A DNA stretch of 64,000 nt. Origin: Notamacropus eugenii (lineage: Eukaryota; Chordata; Mammalia; Diprotodontia; Macropodidae). Within the stretch, counting starts at the first letter, position 1, and each line of letters opens with the position of its first letter. The stretch covers positions 98,314,857 to 98,378,856 of the forward strand of contig NC_092879.1 of the NCBI RefSeq assembly GCF_028372415.1, given 5' to 3'. The translations under genes and the position numbers were made by a program. The notes below the pieces were generated by a model. It was not told the DNA's origin. It saw only the letters and a program-made list of their open reading frames with translations, and did no database searches. Positions 11,626-20,886 of this stretch are shown in pieces.

Positions 11626-11777
11626 ATATGGTATGTGAATGTGATAGATCATTAAAATGCCATAAGAAATGACTAAAAGGACAATTTCAGAGAAACCTAC
11701 GGACACCTGTATGAACTGATGTAAAGTGAAGTATGCAGAACCAGGAGTACAATTTCTACAATAAGACCAACATTGTA
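11626..11777 (+). mobile_element. Older L1 ORF2 3' part (left side of nested insertion)
   Basis: It encodes the degenerate end of L1 ORF2 ('ctgtatgaactgatg.aaagtgaag' and 'cagaaccagga' motifs). The segment is cut at 11777 by a younger L1 and continues at 13142 on the far side. Confidence 0.75.
11763..11777. repeat. Target-site duplication, left copy
   Basis: 'aagaccaacattgta' (15 bp). An identical copy lies at 13127-13141. Together they bracket the nested L1. Confidence 0.93.
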
Positions 11778-13126
11778 TGCCTGACACTGTACACAAGAAT
11801 AAATTCCAAATGGCTACATGATCTCCGTATAAAGAATGATACCATAAACAAATTAAGGGAGCAAAGAATAATGTATTTGTCAGATTTATGGGGAGAATGG
11901 AGAAATTTATGACCAAACAAGAGATAGAGAACATTAGGAAGTGCAAAATGGATAATTTTGATTACATTATATTGAAAAGTTTTTGCACAAAACAAACCCA
12001 ATGCCACCAAGCTTAGGAGGGAAGCAGAAAACTAGGAAAGAATTTTTGCAACTAGTGTCTGTGATAAAGACCTCATTTCTAAAATATATAGAGAACTGAG
12101 TCAAATGTACAAGAATACAAGTCATTCCCCAATTGATAAATGGTCAAAGGATATGAACAGGCAGTTTTCAGAGGAAGAAATTAAAGATATCTATAGTCAT
12201 ATGAAAAATGCTCTAAATCACTATTGATTAGAGAGATACAAATCAAAACAGCTCTGAGGTACCACATCACACCTATCAGATTGGCTAACAGGACAAAACA
12301 GGAAGATGATAAATGTTGGAGAAGATGTGGAAGAGTTGGAACACTAATTCATTGTTGGTGGAGCTGTAGCTGATCCAACCATTCTGGAGAGCAATTTGGA
12401 ACTATGCCCAAAGGGCTACAAAATGTGCATACCCTTTGACCCAGCAATATCATTTCTAGGATTGTATCACAAAGAGATCATAAAAATGAGAAAAAGTCCC
12501 ACATGTACCAAAATATTTATAGCAGCTCTCTCTGTGGTGGCCCAGAACCAGAAATCAAGGGGATGCCCATCCATTGGGGAATGGTTGAACAAGTGGTGGT
12601 ATATGAATGTAACGGAATGCTGTTGTGCTATAAGAAGTGATGAACAGGAAGACTTCAGAGAGGCCTGAAAGGACTTATATGAACTGATGCTAAGTGAAAG
12701 GAGCAGAACCAGGAGGTCATTGTACATAGAAACAACCACAGTGTGTGAGGAATTTTTCTGGTAGACTTAGCCCTTCACAGCAATGCAAGGACCTAAAGCA
12801 TTCCGAAAGGACTCTTGAGACAAAATACCATCCACATCCAGAGAAAGAACTATGGAATTGGAACAGAGAATGAAGCAGAATATTTCCTCTTGTGTTATGT
12901 TTTGTTTTGTTTGGGTTTTTCTCGTGGTTTCTCTCATTCGTTTTAATTCTTCTATGCAACATGACGAACGTGAACATGTGTTTAATAAAGATGTACGTGT
13001 GGCGCCCATATAAGGTTGCACGCGGTCTCGGGGAAGGAGTGGGAAGGGAGGGGATGAAACCTAAGACTTATGGAACTGAATGTAGAAAACTGAAAACAAA
13101 TAAATGAATAATAATAGTAAAAGAAA
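11778..13126 (+). mobile_element. Nested 5'-truncated L1 (ORF2 C-terminus plus 3' UTR)
   Basis: A 5'-truncated L1 inserted into an older L1, with a perfect 15-bp target-site duplication on both sides. The frame near 12396-12668 is the ORF2 C-terminal domain (Cys-Pro near its start, 'HKEIIK', 'KIFIAALSVV', then 'GCPSIGEWLNKWW'). An upstream part is broken by frameshifts. The 3' UTR includes 'catccacatccagagaaaga' and a T-rich run at about 12900. The tail near 13100-13126 is A-rich (aaataaatgaataataat). This is a molecular fossil with no catalytic domain. Confidence 0.9.
12396..12668 (+). pseudogene. L1 ORF2p C-terminal fragment
   Basis: 90 residues corresponding to the extreme C-terminus of L1 ORF2 protein, the region downstream of reverse transcriptase. 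A homologous frame at 28266-28550 belongs to the other nested L1. Endonuclease and RT domains are absent because the insertion is 5'-truncated. It is not functional. Confidence 0.85.
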
Positions 13127-13141
13127 AAGACCAACATTGTA
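13127..13141. repeat. Target-site duplication, right copy
   Basis: 'aagaccaacattgta', identical to 11763-11777. Confidence 0.93.
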
Positions 13142-13800
13142 AAGGCAAACAATTTCGTAAGGCTTAAGAGCTTATCTAAACCTTGAGAACAATGGCCAAT
13201 CATGCCTACGGAGGATCGATCATGAAGCATGCTGCTCACCGTCTGACAGAGAGGTGATGGGCTCATAGCACACAATAAGACGTCCTTATGGTTTGTGGAC
13301 ATGGCTAGTGTGGAAATTTGTTTTGCTTGATTATGCATGTTTGTTACAAGAGTTTTCTTTCTCTTTTATTCAAATGGCAGGAGGAGGGAAACAGGACACA
13401 CAATGCTTGTTAACTGAAAAAAAAGAAAAGTAAAATAAGTTGTTTTTTTTTAAAGAATCAGTGGAAATTCCAAAAGACTCATGATGAAAAACGCTATCCT
13501 CCTCAAAAGAAAGAATTGATGAACTCTGAGTACAGGTTGAAGCATACTTTTTTATTTTCTTTCTTTTTCTTGGGTTTTGTGTGTTTTCTTTTGCAACATG
13601 GCTAGGGTGAAAATGTTTTACATGATTTCTCATGTATAATCAATATCATATTGCTTGCCTTCTCAAGGGGTAGGGGAAGAGAGGAAGGGAGAAAATTTGA
13701 AACTCAAATTTTTAAGAAAGGAATATTAAGAACTGTCTACAAGTAATTTGCAAATATTTAACAAGATAATTTAAAAAAAATTTTAAGTCAGTGGGAAATA
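13142..13800 (+). mobile_element. Older L1 3' UTR segments (right side of nested insertion)
   Basis: Two L1 3' UTR blocks in series. About 13142-13400 resumes the interrupted older L1 ('gaagcatgctgctcacc' and a 'tgttacaagagttttc' region). About 13440-13800 contains 'actcatgatgaaaaacgcta', 'ttgcaacatggctag' and 'tgcttgccttctcaa.ggg', the usual marsupial L1 3' terminus. Both are non-coding. Confidence 0.75.
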
Positions 13801-14039
13801 CTCCACCAGGAGAGTAGTCCAAAGCTGCTGGAGAGAGAACTGATGTCACTCCACTACTCTAGGACGTGAGCATCAGATCCCCAGTTAAATGTTACTACTT
13901 TCCATGGGGGAAGGAGGGAAAGAATGCAAAATAAATAAACCATCAGATAATTTGATTTTTTTTAAAAAAGAAAGAGAAAAATAATTACCAGTATAAAGAA
14001 TGAAAAAGGTGAATTCACATTGTGTCCCCTTCCTCTCTT
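13801..14039. other. Mostly unassigned, with a small L1 ORF2 piece
   Basis: About 13940-14030 contains a short L1 ORF2-like segment ('attaccagtataaagaatg' followed by 'ggtgaattcac'). The remainder is not recognised. Confidence 0.4.
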
Positions 14040-14960
14040 CCAAATTGCTTTTTTTCCTTTTTAACGTTTTATTGACAGTCTTTTCTCTTTTTTCACATCA
14101 CTGTCACTCTCCAATAGAACTCTCTTATAATAAATAATACAGTCAAAGAAAACAAATCAATACACTGGAAATGTCTGAAAATGTATGCTTCTCTCTGCAC
14201 CAGTAGTCTACCACCTCTCTTGGGAGACGGGAGGCATACTTCACCATTAACCCTACGAAGTCACAAAAGAACATCAGATTTATCACAGTTCTGAAGTTGT
14301 TCAGTGTTGTTTTCCTTCACATTATTTCCTTCTCACTTCTCAACCCTTGCAGCCTAGCTTCTGACTTCACTACTCAACTGCCTCAACTGCTCTATCAAGG
14401 TTAGCTATGAGTTAATTTCTACAATGCTAGATCACTCATTTCCAAATAAATTCCTCCTCCCCTTTCCTTCCTGCAAAACCAACACTTGTAAGAAAGGACT
14501 TTTTTTCAATAAAGGAAAAAGTAGTTAAGCAAGACTAACTAACACAGCAACTGAGTCTGGTAAGCAAATTCAATGTTCCATATCCTCCCTCTGCAAAGAA
14601 GGGGGAGGGAAGACTTTCTCTTCTCAGCTTAATCATTATGTATATATTCTGTTTCAGGTTTTTGTTGTTATTTCCACTGAAACTGTTGTCATCATTTTAT
14701 ACATTGTACTCTGATTTGGCTTACCTCACTTTGCATCCATTCATATAAGTCTTCCCATCCTTCTCTGTATCCTTCATATTTATCATTTCTTACAATGCAG
14801 TAACATTCTATTACATTCGTATACCACAAATGATTTAGCCATTTCTCAGTTGATGAGTGTCTACATGGTATCCAGTTCTTTGCCACTACAAAAAGTACTG
14901 CTTATAAATATTCTAATGTATATGGGATCTTTCTATCTTGGAACCAATGATCTCTTAATT
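14040..14960 (-). mobile_element. L1 3' portion, antisense
   Basis: The minus-strand frame 14692-14886 gives the ORF2 C-terminal pattern (STEKWLNHLWYTNVIECYC, then DLYEWM). The lower-coordinate part fits its 3' UTR. The element is old and broken. Confidence 0.7.
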
Positions 14961-14989
14961 GCTAAATCTGATAGTTTATTCTCAACCTC

Positions 14990-15430
14990 TGGATCACTGT
15001 ACAGTGAATCCCTCCTCCTAAATTCTCTCTTCTCCCTGGGTATTTTCTGACACTGCCCTCTCTTGGTTCTCCTCTTACATGTCCAACTGCTCAGCCTCCT
15101 TTGTTGGCTCAAATTATCATCTCTATTCAGATATGCAGATGTCTGAATATATTAGATTTACATCTGCATATCCAGCCCCATGTCACCAATCACTTACGTA
15201 TCACTACCTCCATGTCCCATTGGCATCTCAAATTTCACATGTTTAAAACAGAACTCAGTATCTTCCCCCACCTAAATCCACTCCTCTTGCAAACTTCCCT
15301 ATTTCTATTGAAGGAATTGCCTTTCTGCTGCTCAGGTTCCCAACTGTGGGGTCATCCTCTCTCCTCCCCACAACCAACGAGATGTGAAGTCTTGTTGATT
15401 ATACTAACACAACAATTGCGCATCTAACCC
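14990..15430 (+). mobile_element. L2 ORF2 fragment (reverse transcriptase region)
   Basis: Plus-strand L2 with the conserved landmarks 'ctcttggttctcctcttac', 'aaaacagaactcagtatctt' and 'tggggtcatcctctctcctc' in the usual order. The frame 15101-15427 is a decayed RT portion with several shifts. Confidence 0.7.
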
Positions 15431-15479
15431 TTTTCTCCATTTACAGGCTGCCACCATACATCAACAAGATAGAAAAGGA

Positions 15480-15930
15480 GAGTTAATGAACTGAATATGC
15501 ATTCTTTTTAAATGTGAAGCCAACAAACAAACAAACGTAAGATAAACACAAAAGAGAAGATATTAAAAATGGGACAAGAAATAGATTAACTGGAATCCAA
15601 AAAATTATAAAAATGATAAAACTAAAAACTGGTTCTGTGAAAAGACTAATAAAATGAATAAGCCTCTAGCCAGTCTGTTGAAAAATAAGAGGACAGCAAA
15701 TCAAATCCACATAACAAACAAGGTGAGATCACAACAAAAGCAGAAGAGCGATTTGAAAATGAGAACTTACTAGACACAGCTTACATAATGCTAACAAAAC
15801 TGAGGCAGCGTTAGAGAGAAATGCCTTCGAAAACACAAAATGCCCAAACTAACAGAAGACCAAAGATAGAGTTGTAAAAATTCAACCTCAGAAAAGAAGC
15901 AGCCATAAAGGAATTACTTTTCTAGTTTTC
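15480..15930 (+). mobile_element. L1 ORF2 fragment
   Basis: 'ctggttctgtgaaaagac', 'aataagcctctagccagtct' and 'gaaaatgagaacttactaga' are the L1 ORF2 section between endonuclease and RT. It is frameshifted and without ends. Confidence 0.7.
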
Positions 15931-16044
15931 TTTACCTTGTACAGAAAAAGCAACTTGCGGTCCTGATAGTCAAGAGGATTCTAACAGGAGAAATCCATCA
16001 ATTTGTTAAAGAGCATTTACCAGCAAAGTGACGTCAGCCAAGTG

Positions 16045-16049
16045 ACAAG
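16045..16049. repeat. Provirus target-site duplication, left
   Basis: 'acaag' immediately precedes the TG of the 5' LTR. The same 5 bp follow the CA of the 3' LTR at 23171-23175. The host sequence on the right continues as antisense L2. Confidence 0.8.
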
Positions 16050-16491
16050 TGTAACGGGACGAGTTAGAGCCGACCCCTATCCATTTTCAGGACGCCACAC
16101 TGAGAGCCTGCCTAGATAACCTAGGGGCTTGTCAGTAGGGGTGGAACTAGATGGATTCAGGAGGAAGGGTCTCGTCCTTGTTTGCAACGTGGCAGCTCTT
16201 TGTCCTGGCTCCGGATGTCCAGTGGAGAAGACACCCATATAAGGAAAGGTGATAGGTGATAGGTTCAATGTAAAAGGTGATAGGTGATAGGTTCAACGTA
16301 GGGCTTAGGAATGTACTTAGGAATGTACGTAGGTAAAACTATAAATGCATGTGATTTAGATGAATAAAACGGAGTCTTCACCATCTTTGTCTCCCGCCCC
16401 ATTCATTACTCACGAGATCAAGGCCTCTTGCTGGACAAGAGCCTTGGGTCGGGGTTAGGGGTTCCCGTAAGTGGTCTAGGGGACCCCAACA
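16050..16491 (+). repeat. 5' LTR (442 bp)
   Basis: It begins TGTAACGG and ends CCCCAACA. It matches the 3' LTR base for base except that this copy has one extra 12-bp unit: the 'ttaggaatgtac' type unit near 16303-16327 is doubled here and single in the 3' LTR. U3 also contains two 27-bp direct repeats (16246-16272 and 16274-16300) rich in 'ggtgatagg'. The minus-strand frame within U3 is repeated in the other LTR and is not a gene. Confidence 0.97.
16340..16368 (+). promoter_or_regulatory. LTR TATA box and poly(A) signal
   Basis: TATAAA at 16340-16345 and AATAAA at 16363-16368 are only 23 bp apart. The cap site should fall near 16370, so the poly(A) signal sits at the U3/R edge and R must be very short. 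That arrangement is known from betaretroviruses such as MMTV. The 3' LTR has the same pair at 23019-23024 and 23042-23047. Confidence 0.75.
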
Positions 16492-16494
16492 TTC

Positions 16495-16512
16495 TGGCGC
16501 CCATTTCGTGGG
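16495..16512 (+). other. Primer binding site, tRNA-Lys-like
   Basis: Three bases after the LTR comes 'tggcgcccatttcgtggg'. The TGGCGCCC start is the lysine-tRNA type used by betaretroviruses and lentiviruses. The following bases depart from the standard lysine PBS I know, as if about two bases were inserted before 'cgtgggg'. The assignment is therefore Lys-like. Confidence 0.7.
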
Positions 16513-16686
16513 GCGGAAAAAGAAGAAGAAAAGAAAAAATCCACGGAACACAGCACAGGGCCAAAAGCGTAGTCCTTTAGCGGGGAAAAGACGTACCTGT
16601 GTGCCCTGAGGTGCCTCAGACTGACCAATCTGAGAAGAATTTGGTGCACTCAGCCTCAGGAAGAAAAAGGAGAAAGACGACACCAG

Positions 16687-16696
16687 TCTCGTGAGT
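16687..16696 (+). promoter_or_regulatory. Candidate major splice donor in leader
   Basis: 'ctc|gtgagtaa' is a strong 5' splice-site match, 45 bp upstream of the gag start codon. It is a reasonable donor for subgenomic env RNA. Confidence 0.5.
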
Positions 16697-16735
16697 AACC
16701 TGCTTCGGGAGCAGTGAAGTAAGACTAATCTTACT

Positions 16736-17551
16736 ATGGGGCTAGTTGAATCAGTAGAGACGGCCGATAGAGAAACTTTTGTTAAGATAATTTACAAATC
16801 AGCTAAGGCACAGGGGGTCGTCATTCAAAAAAAAGTGATCGGGGAGTTCTTAAACGAAGTAGAAAGAATTTGTCCCTGGACAAAGCAGAGACCTCCGGTC
16901 TCTACAAGCTCCTGGAAAGCTGTAGGGGAACAGTTAACTAGCTATGACTCGGAAAATCCTGGGGATCCGGAGCTAACAAGTTTCTTTATGTACAATATAG
17001 TAAAAGCAGCCCTTCAAGCTGCGGATGGCTGTTGTGATCGGCAACCCAGGCAATTCCCAGCCTCCACACAAACAACGCTTTCCATTTCACCAGATTCCTC
17101 CCCTGAACCATCCTGTCTGAGTTCTCCCAGTCCACCTTCAATTTATCCTAATTTAGGACAGCTGCAGGAGCAGAGTCAGAGGGAGGAGGAGAGAGAGAGA
17201 ATGCAACAGGAGATAGATGAGCTAAAGAGTAGATTACGGGACTTAGAAGTTGAAAAGGAAAAATCAGTTAAGTTCAAAGAGGAAGTCAAAGTTCCCGCCA
17301 AACGGGAGGACCCTGAAACAAAGAAAAGAGCAAAAGTGAGTGGGAAACAAAGGGAATTGGGACAGTCTCCAGGGAGAGAGAGCGCAAGGGAAACACCTAG
17401 TGGAGCCAGCAAGTTTAAAATCACTCTTGAAGGAGATTACTTACTGTGGAAATTTGAATCTCAGAAAGTATGTTTGGAACTAAGTAAAAGAAATCAAGCC
17501 ATAGGTCTAATTTGTGCAGAGGATTTCCGACAATCTTTTCTCAGTTTTTGA
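16736..17551 (+). CDS. gag: Truncated betaretroviral Gag (matrix plus coiled coil)
   Basis: Gag normally builds the virion. This copy encodes only 271 residues, far short of a complete Gag. Residues 1 to about 95 match the betaretrovirus matrix fold: Met-Gly start for myristoylation, 'FLNEVERICPW' at 38-48, and a conserved Trp at 60 in 'SWKAVGEQL'. A Pro/Ser-rich linker follows with YPNL at 137-140, which resembles a YPxL late-budding motif. Residues about 141-185 are a charged heptad-like coiled coil, then a basic stretch. Capsid major homology region and nucleocapsid zinc knuckles are missing. The frame runs without a break from a well-placed ATG after the leader. The last ~35 residues may be encoded by the foreign insert. 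It may be translated, but cannot assemble particles alone. Confidence 0.85.
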   Translation: MGLVESVETADRETFVKIIYKSAKAQGVVIQKKVIGEFLNEVERICPWTKQRPPVSTSSWKAVGEQLTSYDSENPGDPELTSFFMYNIVKAALQAADGCCDRQPRQFPASTQTTLSISPDSSPEPSCLSSPSPPSIYPNLGQLQEQSQREEERERMQQEIDELKSRLRDLEVEKEKSVKFKEEVKVPAKREDPETKKRAKVSGKQRELGQSPGRESARETPSGASKFKITLEGDYLLWKFESQKVCLELSKRNQAIGLICAEDFRQSFLSF

Positions 17552-20526
17552 ATTCTTTTTTTTATTGTCTGTGTATGTGTTCAGTCTTTACATGTTCTGT
17601 GTGCGTGTGTATGTGAGTTATTACGGTCAGCTCCATTGTAGTTGGAATTTGGAATGTTATCTCTTCTCCCTCCCCCTCATCCCTTCTCTCTGATGGCTGC
17701 AGCATCAGAGAGGAGAATGGGAGAGAGAAAGTGAGAAACTAATCTTATATTATTTATATGATTGCTAAATGCAGTTTTACACAAGAAATACAAGGAAATA
17801 ATGCATGTGTAGTTTTAAAGGGGCTTTAATCAAAGCCCACTAGGAGTACAACATGGGTATGAAGTTTAAGGAAAGCATAAAAGCTTTGGAATTTATTGGA
17901 AAGTTGTTGGTAAAATTCTCTCTCTCTTTCTACATTCTAACTCTGGCCAAGTTATGAAGGTGGAGAGAAAGACAAGATGAAATTGGGGAAAAATTTTTTT
18001 CCCTCATATCAGAAAGACAGATTGAATAGCATTTTAATTATCTCATGCCTCACATAAAAGAGAAAAGTTTTTGTGTGTGGGATACAACTAAAAGGTAGTT
18101 ATTCTGGTCATATTTCAAGTGAAACATGTCACTCCTAATTGGATGTTCAAGACAGGTCAGAATTTATTGTATTATTTGGCACTAAGGCAAATTGAGAATG
18201 CATAAATCTGAAAATGAAAAAAGACACCTCAGAGATCAAGCCTTGAACCCCCAAGTGGAAAGGAGGGGACTGGCGCCACTGGACTTTGTTCCAGAGTCTC
18301 CCTCACTTCCACTTGCAGTTTTACAACTTTTTCTCTTTCAAAAACATTTTTGAGGAGTAGACATAGATGTGAAATTTTCTTGAGTAAAAAATTAGAATCA
18401 TTGTGATTTTTATTTTACTCCGTTATCCAGAAATGGTGTTAGAGAAAGCAATTTGTAATCTGAATCTTGTTGAAACTAAAAGATGTTGGAAAAATTGTGT
18501 GTAGCCATTTATGTTATTTAAAACTTTTATCAGTCCTACTAACCTTATCTTATAATGTTTTGTAATTGCCATTTAGAAAACCAGGTATTTTCACCGTTGC
18601 CTGTTTAAGAAGTTACAGCTAAAATAATTTATCAGGTCTAAAAGTTGTAAGATTGTTAACTAAGTTTTTGAAGTTGCTGTTTTTATGCTAAACCTAAAAT
18701 TGTTAATTGATTACTATGTGTGGAAAGAAGATTGTTTGGCTTATATAATTCATAAACAATGAAAGTGACTTGCACAAAAGTTGTAATAGATAAGAAAATA
18801 TTTTTAATAATTGACTTTTATAAAAGGACAAGTTTTAAATTTGAGAAGGAAGGATCTTAAATGGAATCTCTTATGTATGTGAGTCCTATTAATCTTCATT
18901 GCTTATTGCAACTCCATGGGAATACAAATAACTGTATTTGGCTTTAACTTGGGAGTAGTAAAATTTGCTGTTTAAGGTAAAAGCATTTCAGACCATAAAT
19001 ATTTTTGTTTAAGTTTGAATTTGGGTATAGTTGTCTGCATTAAATCAGTATCTGAAAGGATATGCCACAAGTTACTCAGAGGGACTGTGATCCTGCATCA
19101 TGTACTGTTATCAGGTGAAATTTGTATCTGGAGAGGAAACACTGAGGGGACAATTCTAGACTCAATCTAGGATGGGATCCTCCTGGTCAGTTTCCCCATT
19201 GTGTCCTTTTATAAAGGAATATTTTCTACCTGACTATTCCTGAGTCTGGCTATAATACAGATACTGCATGATTGGAAAATTTTACTCCTATCTGAATTCA
19301 AAGAGAGTCAAAGATGTTTTATCCTATCATATTTGCTATATCACATGTCCGTATTTTTTCCTTTTATAGCAAACTTCTATGATCAATTACAAGTAGTCAG
19401 TATAACATGTGAGCCCTTTTGTGTAATCTTACTGGAAAACAATATTATTTTTATCTGAAACTGGAACATGTTCAGAAATTTATGTAAATGACTTAAGACT
19501 CACCTTAAGATGTCCCTATTGTTTTAAAGCAGTAAATTTTTTTTGTAAGCGGTCTCTTACTGTTACCAATGTGAGATTCTTTTATGCACTTTTATTAAAA
19601 CATTTTGTGATATCTAGGAATTCTGGAATATCTAAGAATTTGCTTTGTTATAATACTTTGGGAATTCATATTCCTTAGGACATTTTTATACCAACTAAGT
19701 TTTAATAAATTTTAATTTTAAAAGGTTTATTTTTGCTTCAAAGTGAAAAGCCAACTATCATTTTAAAAGGTTTCACCTACTTATTAACAGCTTAATTTCT
19801 AAAGTTTTTTCTTCCAGAGTGAATATAATCAGAAAAAGATAAACAAGCTGATGAAACAGCGATGAACATCTATTCAGTTATGAGATTCAACTTAGAAATC
19901 TCTTTTGTTTAAGACAATACAGCTATGCTAGTGAACAGTAATAACTTATGCACTATCTTGTCTATGGTAGAAATATAAAGGAATATGAAGTAGTCTGAAT
20001 GATCAGTTCTAGAGATTTGGAAAGCTAAATAAAAGCGTGATCAAAATATATAGAAAGCAGATAAGGATGTTGGGGACAAATGGGAATCATCCAAGCCCCT
20101 CCTATCCTAGATAGTTACTAAGTATGTCAAGAGAGTGTGAGGAAGTCTGACAGTATTCTCACACCTACCTCACTTCTAGTTATTTTATTCTTACTCCTTT
20201 TTGGTTCTTGTTTGTTTAATCTTTGTGCCAGATTTGTGTCTTCTAGGTGTCTTTGTCCAAGACCATCATCTATCACCCTCTGAATCGTCAAGTTCCTCAT
20301 ATTGGTTAAAGACACAACCCCTCCAATGTTGGGACCCTGTGAGGTAGGGTCAGCTCTACGTCCAATCTCAGCAGGAAGCAGTTTCAGAAGCCGAGACCTT
20401 CATCCCTTATCCCAAAATGTGTTGGGTCCCATCAGTTTAAAGGGGAACAGGGTGAGGTGCTTGAGTGCATGTACTTGGGCCCTAGTTCTAATATCACATT
20501 TCTCTTTATAAATCTTTCATATTTCA
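17552..20526. other. AT-rich non-retroviral insert replacing gag-pol
   Basis: Almost 3 kb between the gag stop and the integrase remnant. It is AT-rich and contains stops in all frames. I find no capsid, zinc knuckle, protease (DTG), RT (YxDD) or RNase H signature. I do not recognise it as L1, L2 or SINE. A small 10-bp-stem hairpin lies at 17686-17712. The last part (about 20300-20450) includes 'cagcaggaagcag' and 'tttaaagggg', faintly like the env end and polypurine region of a gammaretrovirus. The sequence just before 20527 is pyrimidine-rich and ends in CAG. Captured host DNA is the simplest reading. Confidence 0.6.
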
Positions 20527-20886
20527 GGAATACCTTATAACCCCACAGGCCAAGTCATTGTTGAAAGGCCAAATCATTCCCTCAAGGTTTACTTGCAAAA
20601 ACAAAAAGGGGGAATTACACAAGGCCCTCAGGCATATGAAGGAAAACAGGCCATGTGGCGTGATGCAGAAGGAATATGGCATGGTCCAGGAAAAATAATC
20701 ATATGGGGAAAGGGTTATGCTTGTGTTTCCACAGGAAAAGAGAAAGAACAGTGGGTACCAGTACGCAGGCTTCGGCTGATAGAAGAGAGAGACAACGGGA
20801 AGAAAATCACAGGGCAAGAGACTGAGAGCAGCAAAGCGGAGAAAGAAGCTGGAAGAACAAATAAGAAGTCTTTGTCTACAAAATGA
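20527..20886 (+). pseudogene. pol: Integrase C-terminal remnant (pol)
   Basis: An open frame of 119 codons. The first ~25 residues ([14 protein letters not shown], then a 'LQKQKGG' stretch) match the end of the retroviral integrase catalytic core. The frame then jumps, without losing phase, to the C-terminal DNA-binding domain (AMWRD, '[15 protein letters not shown]', 'WVPVRRLR'). The normal spacer between these parts is missing, so there is an in-frame internal deletion as well as loss of everything upstream. Its TGA stop overlaps the env ATG (ATGA at 20883-20886), the expected pol-env overlap. It has no catalytic function. Confidence 0.85.

Noticed and set aside
12892..13107. Hydrophobic plus-strand frame resembling a small membrane protein
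   Set aside because: It is the T-rich 3' UTR of the nested L1.
16077..16268. 63-residue minus-strand frame repeated at 22768-22959
   Set aside because: It lies within LTR U3 on the antisense strand and is identical because the LTRs are identical. No known antisense product can be claimed.
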